Source of the DNA: Echinococcus granulosus
Taxonomy: Eukaryota; Platyhelminthes; Cestoda; Cyclophyllidea; Taeniidae
Assembly (NCBI RefSeq): GCF_000524195.1
Contig: NW_020170437.1
Coordinates: forward strand, 381,525-445,524
Reading direction: 5' to 3'
Length of the DNA: 64,000 nt
Shown here: piece after piece, positions 26,901-37,295 of the stretch
Layout of the letters: every line of letters starts with the position of its first letter
Position numbering within the stretch: position 1 is the first letter of the stretch
Position numbers and translations under genes: made by a program
The notes under the pieces: model-generated
Told to the model about the DNA's origin: nothing
Seen by the model: the letters and a program-made list of their open reading frames with translations, nothing else
Databases searched by the model: none

Positions 26901-29900
26901 CGCTTTGACCCTTCGGGTTTAGCTGTACACCACTACAATGATCCCCTGTTGCGCTTTCTCCGATCACCTCGCAAGGGAGCCCCAGCCGAGGAGTTAAACG
27001 AGGAAAACGTGGAACCAAATCCTCCTCTGGAACCGTCAAAGCCCGAGCACTCCTCACAGACAATTAAAGAGCCCATAGGCTTCGAATGGAAGATGGATGA
27101 AGTTCCCAAGGAATGCACGAGTTGCTCAGGTAAGTTTTGCTTCGCATCTTCGCAATCACATTACTGTTTCATCACATGCATTAATACTAAAGTGAAAGCA
27201 GATGCTGAGCTCTCACGCGGGTTATTATAATTTCTTTAACGAATGACTTGATTCGATGCACAAACAACGTATAAAGAGCAAAAACTTCACCCGTTGTGCC
27301 ACTGTTTTTCAAACCAAGGCTGAATGCTTTTCCTCACCACCGTGAATCATTTTGCATGAAAGGGTCCTACGCTTTATCAATAATTTTTTTTCGTATTTTA
27401 ACCTGCTTTCCAGTAATACCAAACCTTAAATAGGTTGCATGATACACTTCCTAAGGATTTCTTCCAAAAGACCATACGAAACTCATTTTATCTTTTCCGC
27501 AGTCATTTTTCATATTATAAATGGAAATGAAAATGAAAGAAAGCTTAAATTTTACTTAATGGCCTATCTTTCAGAGAGCCTCAGACAAGGATATGGTTGG
27601 ATTCAGGAAAATGTTGGTATTGTAGTGATATATCTTTTAATTCATTTAGTGTGAAAAATTCACGCCTATAGAAATCTATTTCCACCTTCTTTGGGAGCTA
27701 CGCTAAGGTGGGTCCCGATAGATGGAGTGAGGATTAGTTTGTATGCCTAATACTTTGGGGTCACTATCATTTACTGTAAGGAATTCGACCTCTGTTGACA
27801 TATTCATTTGCACGTTACTTCAAGCAGATCTTTTCTAAAAAACGCCATTCTCAGGCTTAGCTAAGACAATAAACTTGGCAAATTTTAGAAACGAGGATCG
27901 AACTATAGCAGTCTATGTCACAAAAAATATGCTTCTTGCGAAAAGCGTTTCCGACTTTTGTCAGTTCCAAGATCATGAGGCTGACCTAAAAACCTTCTTA
28001 TTCGCCCAACTAACACCTAAAAGTGAAGAAAGTTAGTAACAGAGAATCCCATTCATGTTATTTTCTTTAATTTCCCGCTATTAAACTGATTGCTTCGCCA
28101 AAATTCAATAGCTATTTTCCTCAAAATTACATCCCTCATCATATCTGACACGATGCATTCACTAATCTTGTTAGACAGTGAATGCTCATTAAACCTTCTA
28201 CGCTCGCATTTTAAAGGTACTGTGCAGAGCCACGCCTCTTGTTACCCCGTGTTCAGCAGTCAGGAGGCGTCTAAACATTATGGGATTCACCCTCTCCACC
28301 CCCTGCCGCCGCGTTACTGCGGCGAGAGTTTACGACCCTCGCCGGTGACACGCAACTGCGCCGACTACTGTGGAGTGCGGTGGTCGTGGCGAGAAGTTAA
28401 CGCCTCAGACTACACAGTTGCCCGGTCCACCTGCTCCGTGCGATGTGGTGAGGGACTCACGGAGGTGCACTTCACCGCTATCTGCGAGGAGAAAATTCCC
28501 GAGAAGGACACCCTTCACACCATTTGGCGTGAAAGCTCCCTCGGCGCCTATGCTTGCATCAAAGCGGAACTTGGTGAACCACCCGAGGATAGAGTGGTGA
28601 CCAACCGTTGCACCGGAGATTGTAGACCTCTGCATTGGGTCTTCTCTGATTGGGACAAGGTGGAGTAATTTCCTACTTTCACTTGATTTGCACTACATAT
28701 GCGCATTTCAGTGATGGAGCTGTCAATTTGTTACCCTTAAAGTGTTCGGAGCGCTGTGGTGCCGGAACAAAACAGCGAAGTGTGACGTGTGTGGATGATG
28801 TGAGCAACCACTGGCCGCTTACCGAGTGTCTGCAGCACATCTCTACAGTCGTGGTGGGCAAACTCAACGGAGTGGATGGGTATGTGGGTACCGAATTGGC
28901 TGAGTGCTTCGAGGTGGATGCCTGTGGGGGTCAGTTCATGTGGATCACAACTCCATGGTCCGAGTGTCGTTCCACAGCCTCTTACAGTGATATGGGCAGC
29001 CTATGTCATTCTGCGCTGAGGCGCCATCTTGATGGTGACAGTCAAGGTCTGCCCAGCACCTCTGCTTTCACTGGCTTCCAGACACGAACCAGCAGATGCG
29101 TGTTACGCTCTGCCTCTGGCGAAGATGTTAAGCATGAGGCTCCGCAGCATTACTGCGAACGTGCACACGCCCTTAAGCCCCCCGAGCAACAGGCCTGCAC
29201 TGCAGAACTCACCTGCTATCGTTGGACGACTGTTCACTTTTCACAGGCAAGTTCGGCTTAACTATCGGCAGCATTCCTGTTTATTATGGAGTTTCCTTGT
29301 CCCTAAGTATTTTCATGATTCAGACTTTTAAAACATTATATTATTATTTATTCGAAGAGACATCTCCACTTACTATCAAATAATGAATTATTGGTGCATT
29401 AAAACGCCCCTTTTACCCGAGCTTTCGATATCTACTAACTACACTCTGGATACTGATATAACCATTGCTTTGTGTTATAAAAAGAGGATGGTTGTTTGGC
29501 GTTATGAAGTTAAAATATTTGAGGTGGGGATGTTTTAACGTAAAACTGACTATTAGTAAAGGGCATTTCCTTCTTTATCTTACTAAGAGTTCACACTAAA
29601 TTGTACATTCTTTGAGGAAACACACAGGTGAAAACTAAAAATAAAGTAAGGGATAGGGGCTGAGGTGTTGCAGTGTTGCGCGCTTTGGACTGATGTTTAA
29701 TGGCTTCTTATATTTATCGCCATGTACATTTACCAAAATCCATTCTCTAAGATGCCGCTTGCATTTACACAGATCCTTACTTCTCCCGGGGCTTGGTAAG
29801 TGGAGAGATTAAATCTTTCCGATTTTTACTGAGAGAATAGGTTTTTCCGACCACAAAACGAGGAGTTAACAACTCACTCAAATCTATTTTATAAAGTAAA

Positions 29901-32900
29901 ACTTAATTTCCCTTCCCTTACAAAACGCCATACGATCTATTTGTCTAAAAAAACTCCCGTATATTATCTTTTATCAATTCATACCGATTACATTTTTTAA
30001 GAAAATTTCAAATGTTTATTTATGACCAGCAATAAACTCACTACTGCGGTTCTTTATGGGAGGAAATACGTGATCTTACGCTCTGAGTAAATAGTCATAT
30101 TTCAAACTAAAAGGTACTTCAGCCAACAAGCATAGATCATTGCCAATCAAGATTTAACGTTAGGAACCACATGTTTAATAAAAACACTAACTTTTGTTAT
30201 CTGACAGCATTCTAAAGGCAAAAATAGAATAGCATTCTGGCGTTAAGAAACTTGTTAGAATATCATCACTGAATGCAATATTTTAACTTATTATAAGAAA
30301 ATATTCCAAGGTCTTAACTCGACACCTTATGAACACTCGGCTGAGGCGATATGGATACATTGAGGATATTTTTTAAACATCTGATTCACCTGTCTTCGAG
30401 AGAAATAAAGGAAGTAGGAAATCACAGACCAGGCTTTTAAAAGGTATTGGTATACCTTTATTCACATAAAGTGAGCCCCGTTACCTTTATCAACACACAT
30501 TTACTAGACAATTTGCCGATCTTCATATTGCTTTTGGATATTGGCACCGTTTTCCAACTCTCTACTGTCTACGTTGCAGTGCTCCACCAACTGTGGGGCA
30601 GGCCAACGTGTAGGGCAGCTCTCCTGTGAGCAGATTAGTCTTTCACGAGGTGCAAGACCCAACGTGACGCCTGTGGGTGAGACTGATTGTCTCTATCGTC
30701 TGGGCTCCAACATCTCCCTCCAAATCGATAGTCGGCGAGAGAACCCGACTGTTTACATCGTGGAGAGCGGCTCGTCAGAAGAGCGTGAGGCTCTCCAACG
30801 CGTGCCCTACCTCCGCCCACTTCCTTTCACCCCAGGCAAGCCCCTCCTTCTAGCCTGCTCCAACCCTCCCTGCCACAGCCGAAGTCTCGAATGGGCGGTC
30901 AGTGAATGGTCATTGGTGAGAGTTTAGATACGTATAATTTAATTCGCTTAGGATCTCTCTTAGAGCTCACCTGCTCTTTGAGTAGCGCGTTAATGCGAAG
31001 CCGTTCACCATTCACCACTTTAAGCTATCTATAAACCTTGTACTGCCTTTTTTATACACTTCAGATAAGGAAAACACATAACGAAATACTTCAGCTCTAA
31101 ACATTACTTAGCTAATTTTGGCTGTACTCCGCTGCAAATACGTGTTGCACTTGAAAAGTGAACTTAAAGTAATGCATATTTTTATTTATTCGAATGCATA
31201 TTCGGATAGAAGTTACAATGATCAGTCATGCCACAGTGGGGCCCATCTTTTAAAGTCCGTCCTGTCTAAGTCCTACGAAATTTATAGCTCATTTGGTTTT
31301 TATGGTATATGAGATGAACTGAAGTCTGAACTATTTGTATCATTCAGATAAAAGTGGTCTTTAAATTTATATCGCCCTATTAATCTGGATTGTTTTATTT
31401 TTTGAGACTATGCAAGGATAACGATTCAAATTGTTAATTTTACTGATTTAGTCAACCATAATTTCTACGTCAAGCAAATGACTATCTATGTCAACGGTCC
31501 TTTACTCTTATTTCGCATGATTTACGGGAGAATTCCCATTGGTTTTGGCTTTTAGCTTTTGATTTTTTGGTGGGAGATTGCATGTTGTCCACTGAAAAAA
31601 CAATAAAAATTCATGCCTTCTCATTTTGAAATTACACGAGTCCTCTTCCATTTGGCTCTAAAAATAGCGTCTAACATACACGTACCAGCATAATTTCTTC
31701 AAACTATTCCTAATTATAAGTGCATTTCAGGGGATTGGCACAGTTTTGGACTCCTTTGGTGTCTCTTTTCGAAAATGCGGATTTTAGTGCTCTGCAACTT
31801 GCGGTATGGGTTACCAGCGGCGCTCCCTCCGATGCATATTGGTTGAGCGACACACCGGTGCCCCTTTGAAGTCGGAGGCGGTGGAGGTAGAAGTGCCGGG
31901 GTCCGAGTGCACTGCCAGAGGACTCGCCAGACCTGCAGACATGCAGCTATGCGAGGCACCGCCATGTATCAAGTGGAGCCCTGGAGAATGGTCCGAGGCA
32001 AGGTTTCCTCGCTCTTATATTCATATCCTCCGCCCCATGCTACACTCACTTTTGTCCAACGTGGTTAATCTCCTATAGTACTGTGCTAGGTCTCCTGGAA
32101 AGTATCCCTCTATAGGAAATACTGGGACTGTGGCATTGAGCTAGTGGCATAAATGGCACAAACTCGTGATACTGTCTCCTGACTTTATAGTTAATTTTAT
32201 TAGGTTTTCTATTAAAGTATTTCATCATCAACACTTTGTATCAATTGGTTTTAATTGTTGTTCCATGCTCAAGCAAAATATTATCAAAGAAAAATTTCTG
32301 AGTGAATTACGATTTTAAAATATGCTTTGATACTTCAGAAACTATCTAAAATATATCAAATATTATTTTTTGCTATAAACCTGGCAGTCAATGAATACAT
32401 GATTCGCAAAACTTGACCTTTGTAAATGTAAAAACGTGGATTACCGTGAAACACCTAGATAACTCTGGTTTAACGGAAGTTTCCTCTTCACCAGTGCAAA
32501 GGCACCTGCGAGTCTGGCACACAGGAGCGGTATATTCGATGCATTCGACAGAAGAGCCTGTACACGACTTCGCCTAAGAGCGTCACCTGGAGTAGTTTTG
32601 AGGCTCCTTTAAACGTGAGCAGTACGATGATCGAACAGGAAGTGGATCCAGCAGAGTGCAAGTATCAGTCAAAACCTGCGGAAAAACGCTCCTGCCTTTT
32701 GGCCTCTGACTGTCCTTTCTGGTTCCAAGGACCGTGGTCATCTGTGAGGTTTCCCTTTTAGTGAATTCGCTTTTAGAATGAGGAAACAAATGCGATGTTA
32801 ATTTATCATTTGCAGTGTTCGTCCACCTGTGGAGCAGGTAGACGGTTTAGGCATGTGGACTGCCGATTTCCCAATGGCACTGTGCTCTACGTCTTCGGTA

Positions 32901-35900
32901 GGCTAGCGCGAGACCGCAGTATTCTTCAAATGTCGTCCAGAAGAAGACGAAACCTTATTACTGAATCCAGAAAACATTTAAACACAATAAGGTGCTTGGA
33001 ACCTCGTCCCGTTGATAAGACAGAGTGCCAGCTCAAACCATGTCAGGAAGATAGGTCCTTTTGGTGGCCAGTCGTCTCGTCGACCGTAAATCTATCTTAT
33101 GCATTTATTTAGAGTTGAATCGAACCACCATCACCACAATGTTTAATCTCTTATAGTGTAACGCGAAAGGATGTATTCGTGGCTACCAGCAAAGAGAACT
33201 GCAGTGCCTCACACCCTCTTTTCAACCAGTTGATCCCAAGGAGTGTGTATACTCTCGAAAGCCCCTCAAAATGATTCCTTGCACTTTGCAAGAATGTAAG
33301 ACCTACCGCTGGCGCACGGATACCTGGACTAGGGTGAGGCTATTCATGCATAGCTCTCCTCTTTTTTGGCATTCAAGAAAACCATAGTCAACTGATTTTG
33401 AACCCTGTAGTGTCCCTACGCGTGTAGGAAGCATTCAAGGTATAGGAATGTTCGCTGTGTGGATGATCTTGGCGAAGAGTATGCGGATCACCTCTGCCAG
33501 GCTCATTTGCGTCCTGACTCCTGGAGTATCTGTCCTGATGCCTGTCCAGGCAAGAAACTCACACGTACACGCTTAAATAATTAACTCTTTCAATTATTTT
33601 ACGAATAACTTCTTGCACTTTGAATCAAAGTTTTGACACTGAGCTGGGAGTTTTGTGGTTGCAGAACCCTTTGTGATTTGGTTTTAAATCTCCTGCTGTG
33701 TTATAAAACAACGAAATTGTTGCACTTTGAAATTGCAGTCCCTGTAGCCGAGTTTGCATCAAAATTCGTACCCATCTAGCGAGCAGGAAAGTAACTGAAT
33801 GTTTCCCATTCCATTATAGTCTTCATGATTTATATACAATATTAGCTATGCAGAAAGGCAGGTCGTTAACATCGACATTCTGTAGGATCTATGTCCACTG
33901 ACATCGACTATTACGAGTATCACTAACCTAATTATCTTAATTATTAATCGGACACTTGGAGGTGTGTTACATTTAATTTCAAAGTGCACATGCCTTTCTT
34001 ATACGAAAAACTGTCCACATAATCTATCTATAATGATAATTCTGCAGATAACGAAATGGTAACCTGGTTACAATCATTGGTTGGGGGAGAGGGGTTCCAC
34101 CTGTGCGCAAATTTATGTAGAGCGAAAAAAAAATGCTTAATGTGAACCCCCACCAAGATTATATAAATATAGACACATTTGGTCATCTAAAGAGTAAAAG
34201 TAGCCCATAGCATGGAGATTCTGGTGTGAATACTTTTGTAAGAGTCTTGTCTGGTTAAAAATCAGGAAATGCTGGAGCCAGTTCCGGACTCCACAATTTA
34301 AGTGAGAGCTCCCGATTGCGATATTCTCAAATGGGATGCAATAGTGTTTTACAGAGCGTAGATTCAGTGAACATGAGCTATTTCTAATACACTAGAAGGT
34401 CAGTAGTGGAATAATTAGCATGATATCCTTTCCATTTTGTTTTATGCTTTATAGCACCACTTTTAACTACGATCTTCATCCTGTCCTTTTACATTAAAAG
34501 AAGTAGCTTCTAGCTCCCCGCCTCGAAGCTAGGGCAATAAATAATTAAACACTCACTAGATACTTGTATTTTTTTCCCTGAATGAAGTCATCGAAACTGA
34601 ATACGATTGCATAGATCCGCGACTTCTACTCAATGTCCACCCAGGCTTTTAATTCATGCTTCACCAGACATGGCTCTTGATTTTCAATGCCCAAACTTCA
34701 GACCCTAATTCTGCGAGCATGGGATACCTTATCTTCAACATGTATCAAGAAAATAAGAAATAAAACAGCGGACATGACCCAACAATTAAATAGTGATGGC
34801 CGGGAAAACAAAGAATTCTGAAATTACTTAATCCCCTTCGCTGTACATCAAAATGTGAAACACTTGTCAAAACATAACCCGGTTGAAAGTTGCGTATCTA
34901 TAATTGAGTGCAGGAAGCCTAGCGTTATATAACTAAGGGAAAAATCACATGGATCACTAGTGTGTATTCGTTATCACAGATACTTATTTCACATGCAGAC
35001 CTTCCGATCAGTTGCTGGGATCAGAAGCAGCGCCATCCCGCCTCATCTGACGGTCTCTATGAGCTTGCTGTACATCGGCAAGTGGTCAGGGTGAGTTTTA
35101 TATTACATTGTCCATAACTCAACCTCCTCGTCTAGTGAATAATCTAATAGTTATAAACTGGAGCCTTTTTTAAACGGAAATCAAATTCACAATAGAATGT
35201 AGCGATTCCATCGATGAAACGTTTGTACCAAAGTTTATTTTAGCAAATCCTGGCCACATGTCAACACAAGTTAAAATTATTAATGAATTTAAATTCAGAC
35301 GTCAGATCCGCTTTACCAACGTATCCTATTGTACTAACTCTTTCGTTGGTTCAGATCTACTGTAGTGATATGGAATCGTCCTATCCTCGTGAATACCTTC
35401 CGCTTCACCACCTAAACTATGCATCCATCTGGCACTTCAAAGAGGCGTAAGTATGGTTTACATTAACCATCATTCAGCAAATTAACCAAAATTCCCGAGT
35501 TAAGTGTTTACCATCGCTATGGGCCTAATACATCACCATATTATTGCACACAAAAATAAGGAGCAAAGTGACCATTTTTATAATGCAAGGTACAACAGGG
35601 CGAATATATGAACATTGAAAGTAGACGTTTCACGCTCATACGCTAAATTTAACTATGCCTTAAACTTGTTAGATTTAAATTTAGAGCTCAGTCATGGATA
35701 AATTATTTCCTCATGGAAATACATCGTTTTTAAAGACTTACCTTGCTCCCCTTTTACTCTCGTGTGAAAGAATTATACTGCTTCATTTTCAACTTCACCT
35801 TCCATAATCCTATCCTCATTATCAATTCGACATCTATAGGAGTGAACAAAATTGCTCATCGACAAACGTCTACTATAAAGGCAAAGTGACGGATACCAAC

Positions 35901-37214
35901 GTGACCTCCGGTACACCTTCCGAAAATCAGTCGCTCGAACTATCCGAATTCCCAGCAGACAGCGTTACTGTCTTTAAAAAACTGCGTATTAACCTCAATT
36001 CCCTACATGTAGACAGTAAGTGCAGGCTCTCTTTTAGTAGCTTCCATCTGTTTTACATATCATTTCAAAAATATTGTTAAAATACCTGTAGATTCCAGGC
36101 ATGTGTAAACAATATTTTAAGAAAATGCAAAAAGTGCTTGCGAAGTAACTCATTTGTTGTAACTTCATTGGGAAGAATGCTGTGGACACAATTTAATGAT
36201 TGTTAAATTTTCTGCCGAATCACATCGAGGATGTATGATACTGCCACAGATGAAACCATTTATTTCCGTAAATATGGCCATTTTTCTTAAACTAAACACG
36301 GTCCCCAAAAGCAATATAATGCATTTCCATAAAATTATTGGTACACCACCCCATCACTTAAGCTGAATGACCAGACTCTTCTGCATTTTCAGCAAAGAGC
36401 TTTGATAATAACACTGGAGCAGAGGAACTTCTTAATTGAGCTTGATTTGGGTTGTAGTATTTGATGGAAGGTTCAGTGAAACGTTAGGAACGCGATTTGT
36501 CCCCTATGCATCGGCGAAGTCCTGTTCGAGAGGTACCTCTCAGTTGGTATGTACGATCTTCAGTTCCGACTTTACTGCTTTATAGTTTATAATAAAACTT
36601 TCATGGTTTTGAGATCAATAACTTTTACATTCCATATAATGCGGGTTTTAAAGTTGGTTTCGTCACATTTCCATTGACTGTACGACTTTGTGTCAAAGAA
36701 CTTAGATTTTGGAATTTTAATTCTCTAGTGTGTGTGTATTGCTTGTAAAACGTTTTTGCTTTTGCTTTTCAGGGGAAATTTCTGATAAACCTCAAAGGAA
36801 CTGGTTTTACTGTGTCGAAAGAAACACAGTGGCGAACCTCCCGGTTGCAGTCATTTGGACATGTGGCACGGACCGGGGTAAGTTTCTTTTCTTCCGCGTA
36901 CACACATCGAGTTGGCTGCAATCAAAGGCGATGGAATAGCGTAATATCAAATGCCATTTAATACTGTGCTATTTTTATTCTTGTAAATTCTGTAACACTG
37001 GAGCCATTCTTCCCATTAATTTGCAATATAATAAAAGAACGGATCCGCTTTTACAGATATCCTGTAGATACCTTAAAGCAGAAACTAAAATAGGATTTTT
37101 GTCGTTTTTAAATAGGATTCAATGATTGTTATGGGTTCCTGCGGCGGTGACTGTGGTGGCTGTTGGCCAGACCCGTTGCTTAAACTCGAAGCAGCAGATG
37201 CCGCAGAAAGGTGA
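15622..37214 (+). CDS. ADAMTS metalloprotease with C-terminal GON domain (GON-1/ADAMTS9/20 type)
   Basis: Secreted zinc protease of the extracellular matrix; family members cut proteoglycans. Thirty-one exons join in phase: 15622-15790, 17623-17987, 18200-18286, 18770-18897, 19533-19558, 20402-20507, 20736-20951, 21148-21316, 21389-21490, 21571-21716, 22177-22240, 22365-22455, 23234-23364, 23931-24072, 24442-24638, 25026-25151, 26814-27129, 28217-28659, 28743-29246, 30580-30915, 31788-31997, 32495-32743, 32816-33085, 33157-33333, 33411-33549, 34999-35090, 35355-35446, 35840-36015, 36458-36546, 36773-36877, 37116-37214. They total 5562 nt, about 1853 residues. The C-terminal GON domain places it with C. 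elegans GON-1 and human ADAMTS9/20. Four introns use GC donors. The exon 16 start is uncertain (25006-25026). Whether extra 5' pro-region exons exist is unknown. Confidence 0.92.
18200..20951 (+). other. ADAMTS exons 3-7: catalytic domain with zinc site
   Basis: Exon 3 supplies the central strand ([15 protein letters not shown]). Exon 4 holds EGLEDWS...KFCHWV...[10 protein letters not shown], aligning with the FCxWQ...DTAILxTR region of the family. Exon 5 is a 26-nt microexon. Exons 6 and 7 together encode HEIGHQLGAKHD (about residues 289-300), a complete HExxHxxGxxHD zinc site, followed by the Met-turn in TIMSGILY. Exon 4 fits only if it ends at a GC donor (gg|gcaagt). The two cysteines normally found between the DTAIL and GVA motifs are absent. 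A basic SRKR stretch lies in an insertion after the zinc site. Confidence 0.88.
21148..22455 (+). other. ADAMTS exons 8-12: disintegrin-like domain and central TSR
   Basis: Exons 8 and 9 encode the disintegrin-like domain ([12 protein letters not shown], then [10 protein letters not shown], typical PWADGTPCG-like text). Exon 10 starts with WCVMGQC and runs into the central thrombospondin type 1 repeat: [19 protein letters not shown], continued by [10 protein letters not shown]...RSCNIQ in exon 11. The WxxW pattern and CSRSCG are the usual C-mannosylation and O-fucosylation contexts. Exon 12 begins the Cys-rich region (NCPDS...QQLC). Introns here are as short as 72-80 nt. Confidence 0.92.
23234..27129 (+). 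other. ADAMTS exons 13-17: Cys-rich and spacer domains
   Basis: Exon 13 (CKLVC...LPDGTPC...CIKGRCW) and exon 14 (AGCDKMLGS...[13 protein letters not shown]) match the Cys-rich domain closely. Exon 15 ([17 protein letters not shown]), exon 16 (GAELYYSGS) and exon 17 (VEYTYYV) follow the spacer beta-sandwich. Exon 17 then adds a Pro/Glu-rich linker and the start of the next TSR ([15 protein letters not shown]). The exon 16 acceptor is ambiguous: the best-looking one (ttttaag at 25005) is out of phase, while 25026 keeps the frame. A copy of repeat R1 lies in intron 16. Confidence 0.87.
26363..26545 (+). repeat. Dispersed repeat inside ADAMTS intron 16 (family R1)
   Basis: Starts near cccgagtctttcccgaagtc and runs through cgtatagaagaggt, gggctattagcatgaccc and cggttaaacgaaata. 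It is closest to the copy at 4.1 kb. Its 5' half aligns with the gcgtcccgagactccctgaa start of the 14.6 and 56.5 kb copies. Confidence 0.6.
28217..33549 (+). other. ADAMTS exons 18-25: C-terminal thrombospondin repeat array
   Basis: About ten diverged TSR modules. Those after exon 18 show W-x-x-W-like strands followed by C-x-x-x-[93 protein letters not shown]. The slash marks an intron in every case. Exons 19-25 all start in phase 0 on a cysteine codon, so nearly every module is interrupted at the same point. Exons 19, 21 and 25 end at GC donors. A long loop in exon 23 contains SSRRRRNL, a furin-like site. Confidence 0.88.
34999..37214 (+). other. ADAMTS exons 26-31: GON domain and stop codon
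   Basis: Reading across six exons gives [10 protein letters not shown]...[68 protein letters not shown] and [11 protein letters not shown] near the end. This order matches the GON domain of GON-1/ADAMTS9/20, which closes with a GxCGGxCGxC motif. All five introns keep the frame. The stop is TGA at 37212-37214. Within ADAMTS this domain is restricted to the ADAMTS9/20/GON-1 subgroup, so it decides the subfamily. Confidence 0.92.
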
Positions 37215-37289
37215 TATGCACGTACTTCTTTCCCCACAACTAGACTTCCAGCCACTTCCTTCTACTTTTCACCAATGAATACAAAAAAA

Positions 37290-37295
37290 AATAAA
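37290..37295 (+). terminator. Candidate poly(A) signal of the ADAMTS gene
   Basis: AATAAA in an A-rich run 75 nt after the stop codon. A second AATAAA at 38091-38096 is an alternative distal signal. Which one is used cannot be told from sequence. Confidence 0.45.

Noticed and set aside
32000..32005. Alternative GT donor (aag|gtttcc) after ADAMTS exon 21
   Set aside because: It would leave phase 2 and break the frame of exon 22, whereas the GC donor at 31998 keeps the TSR intact.
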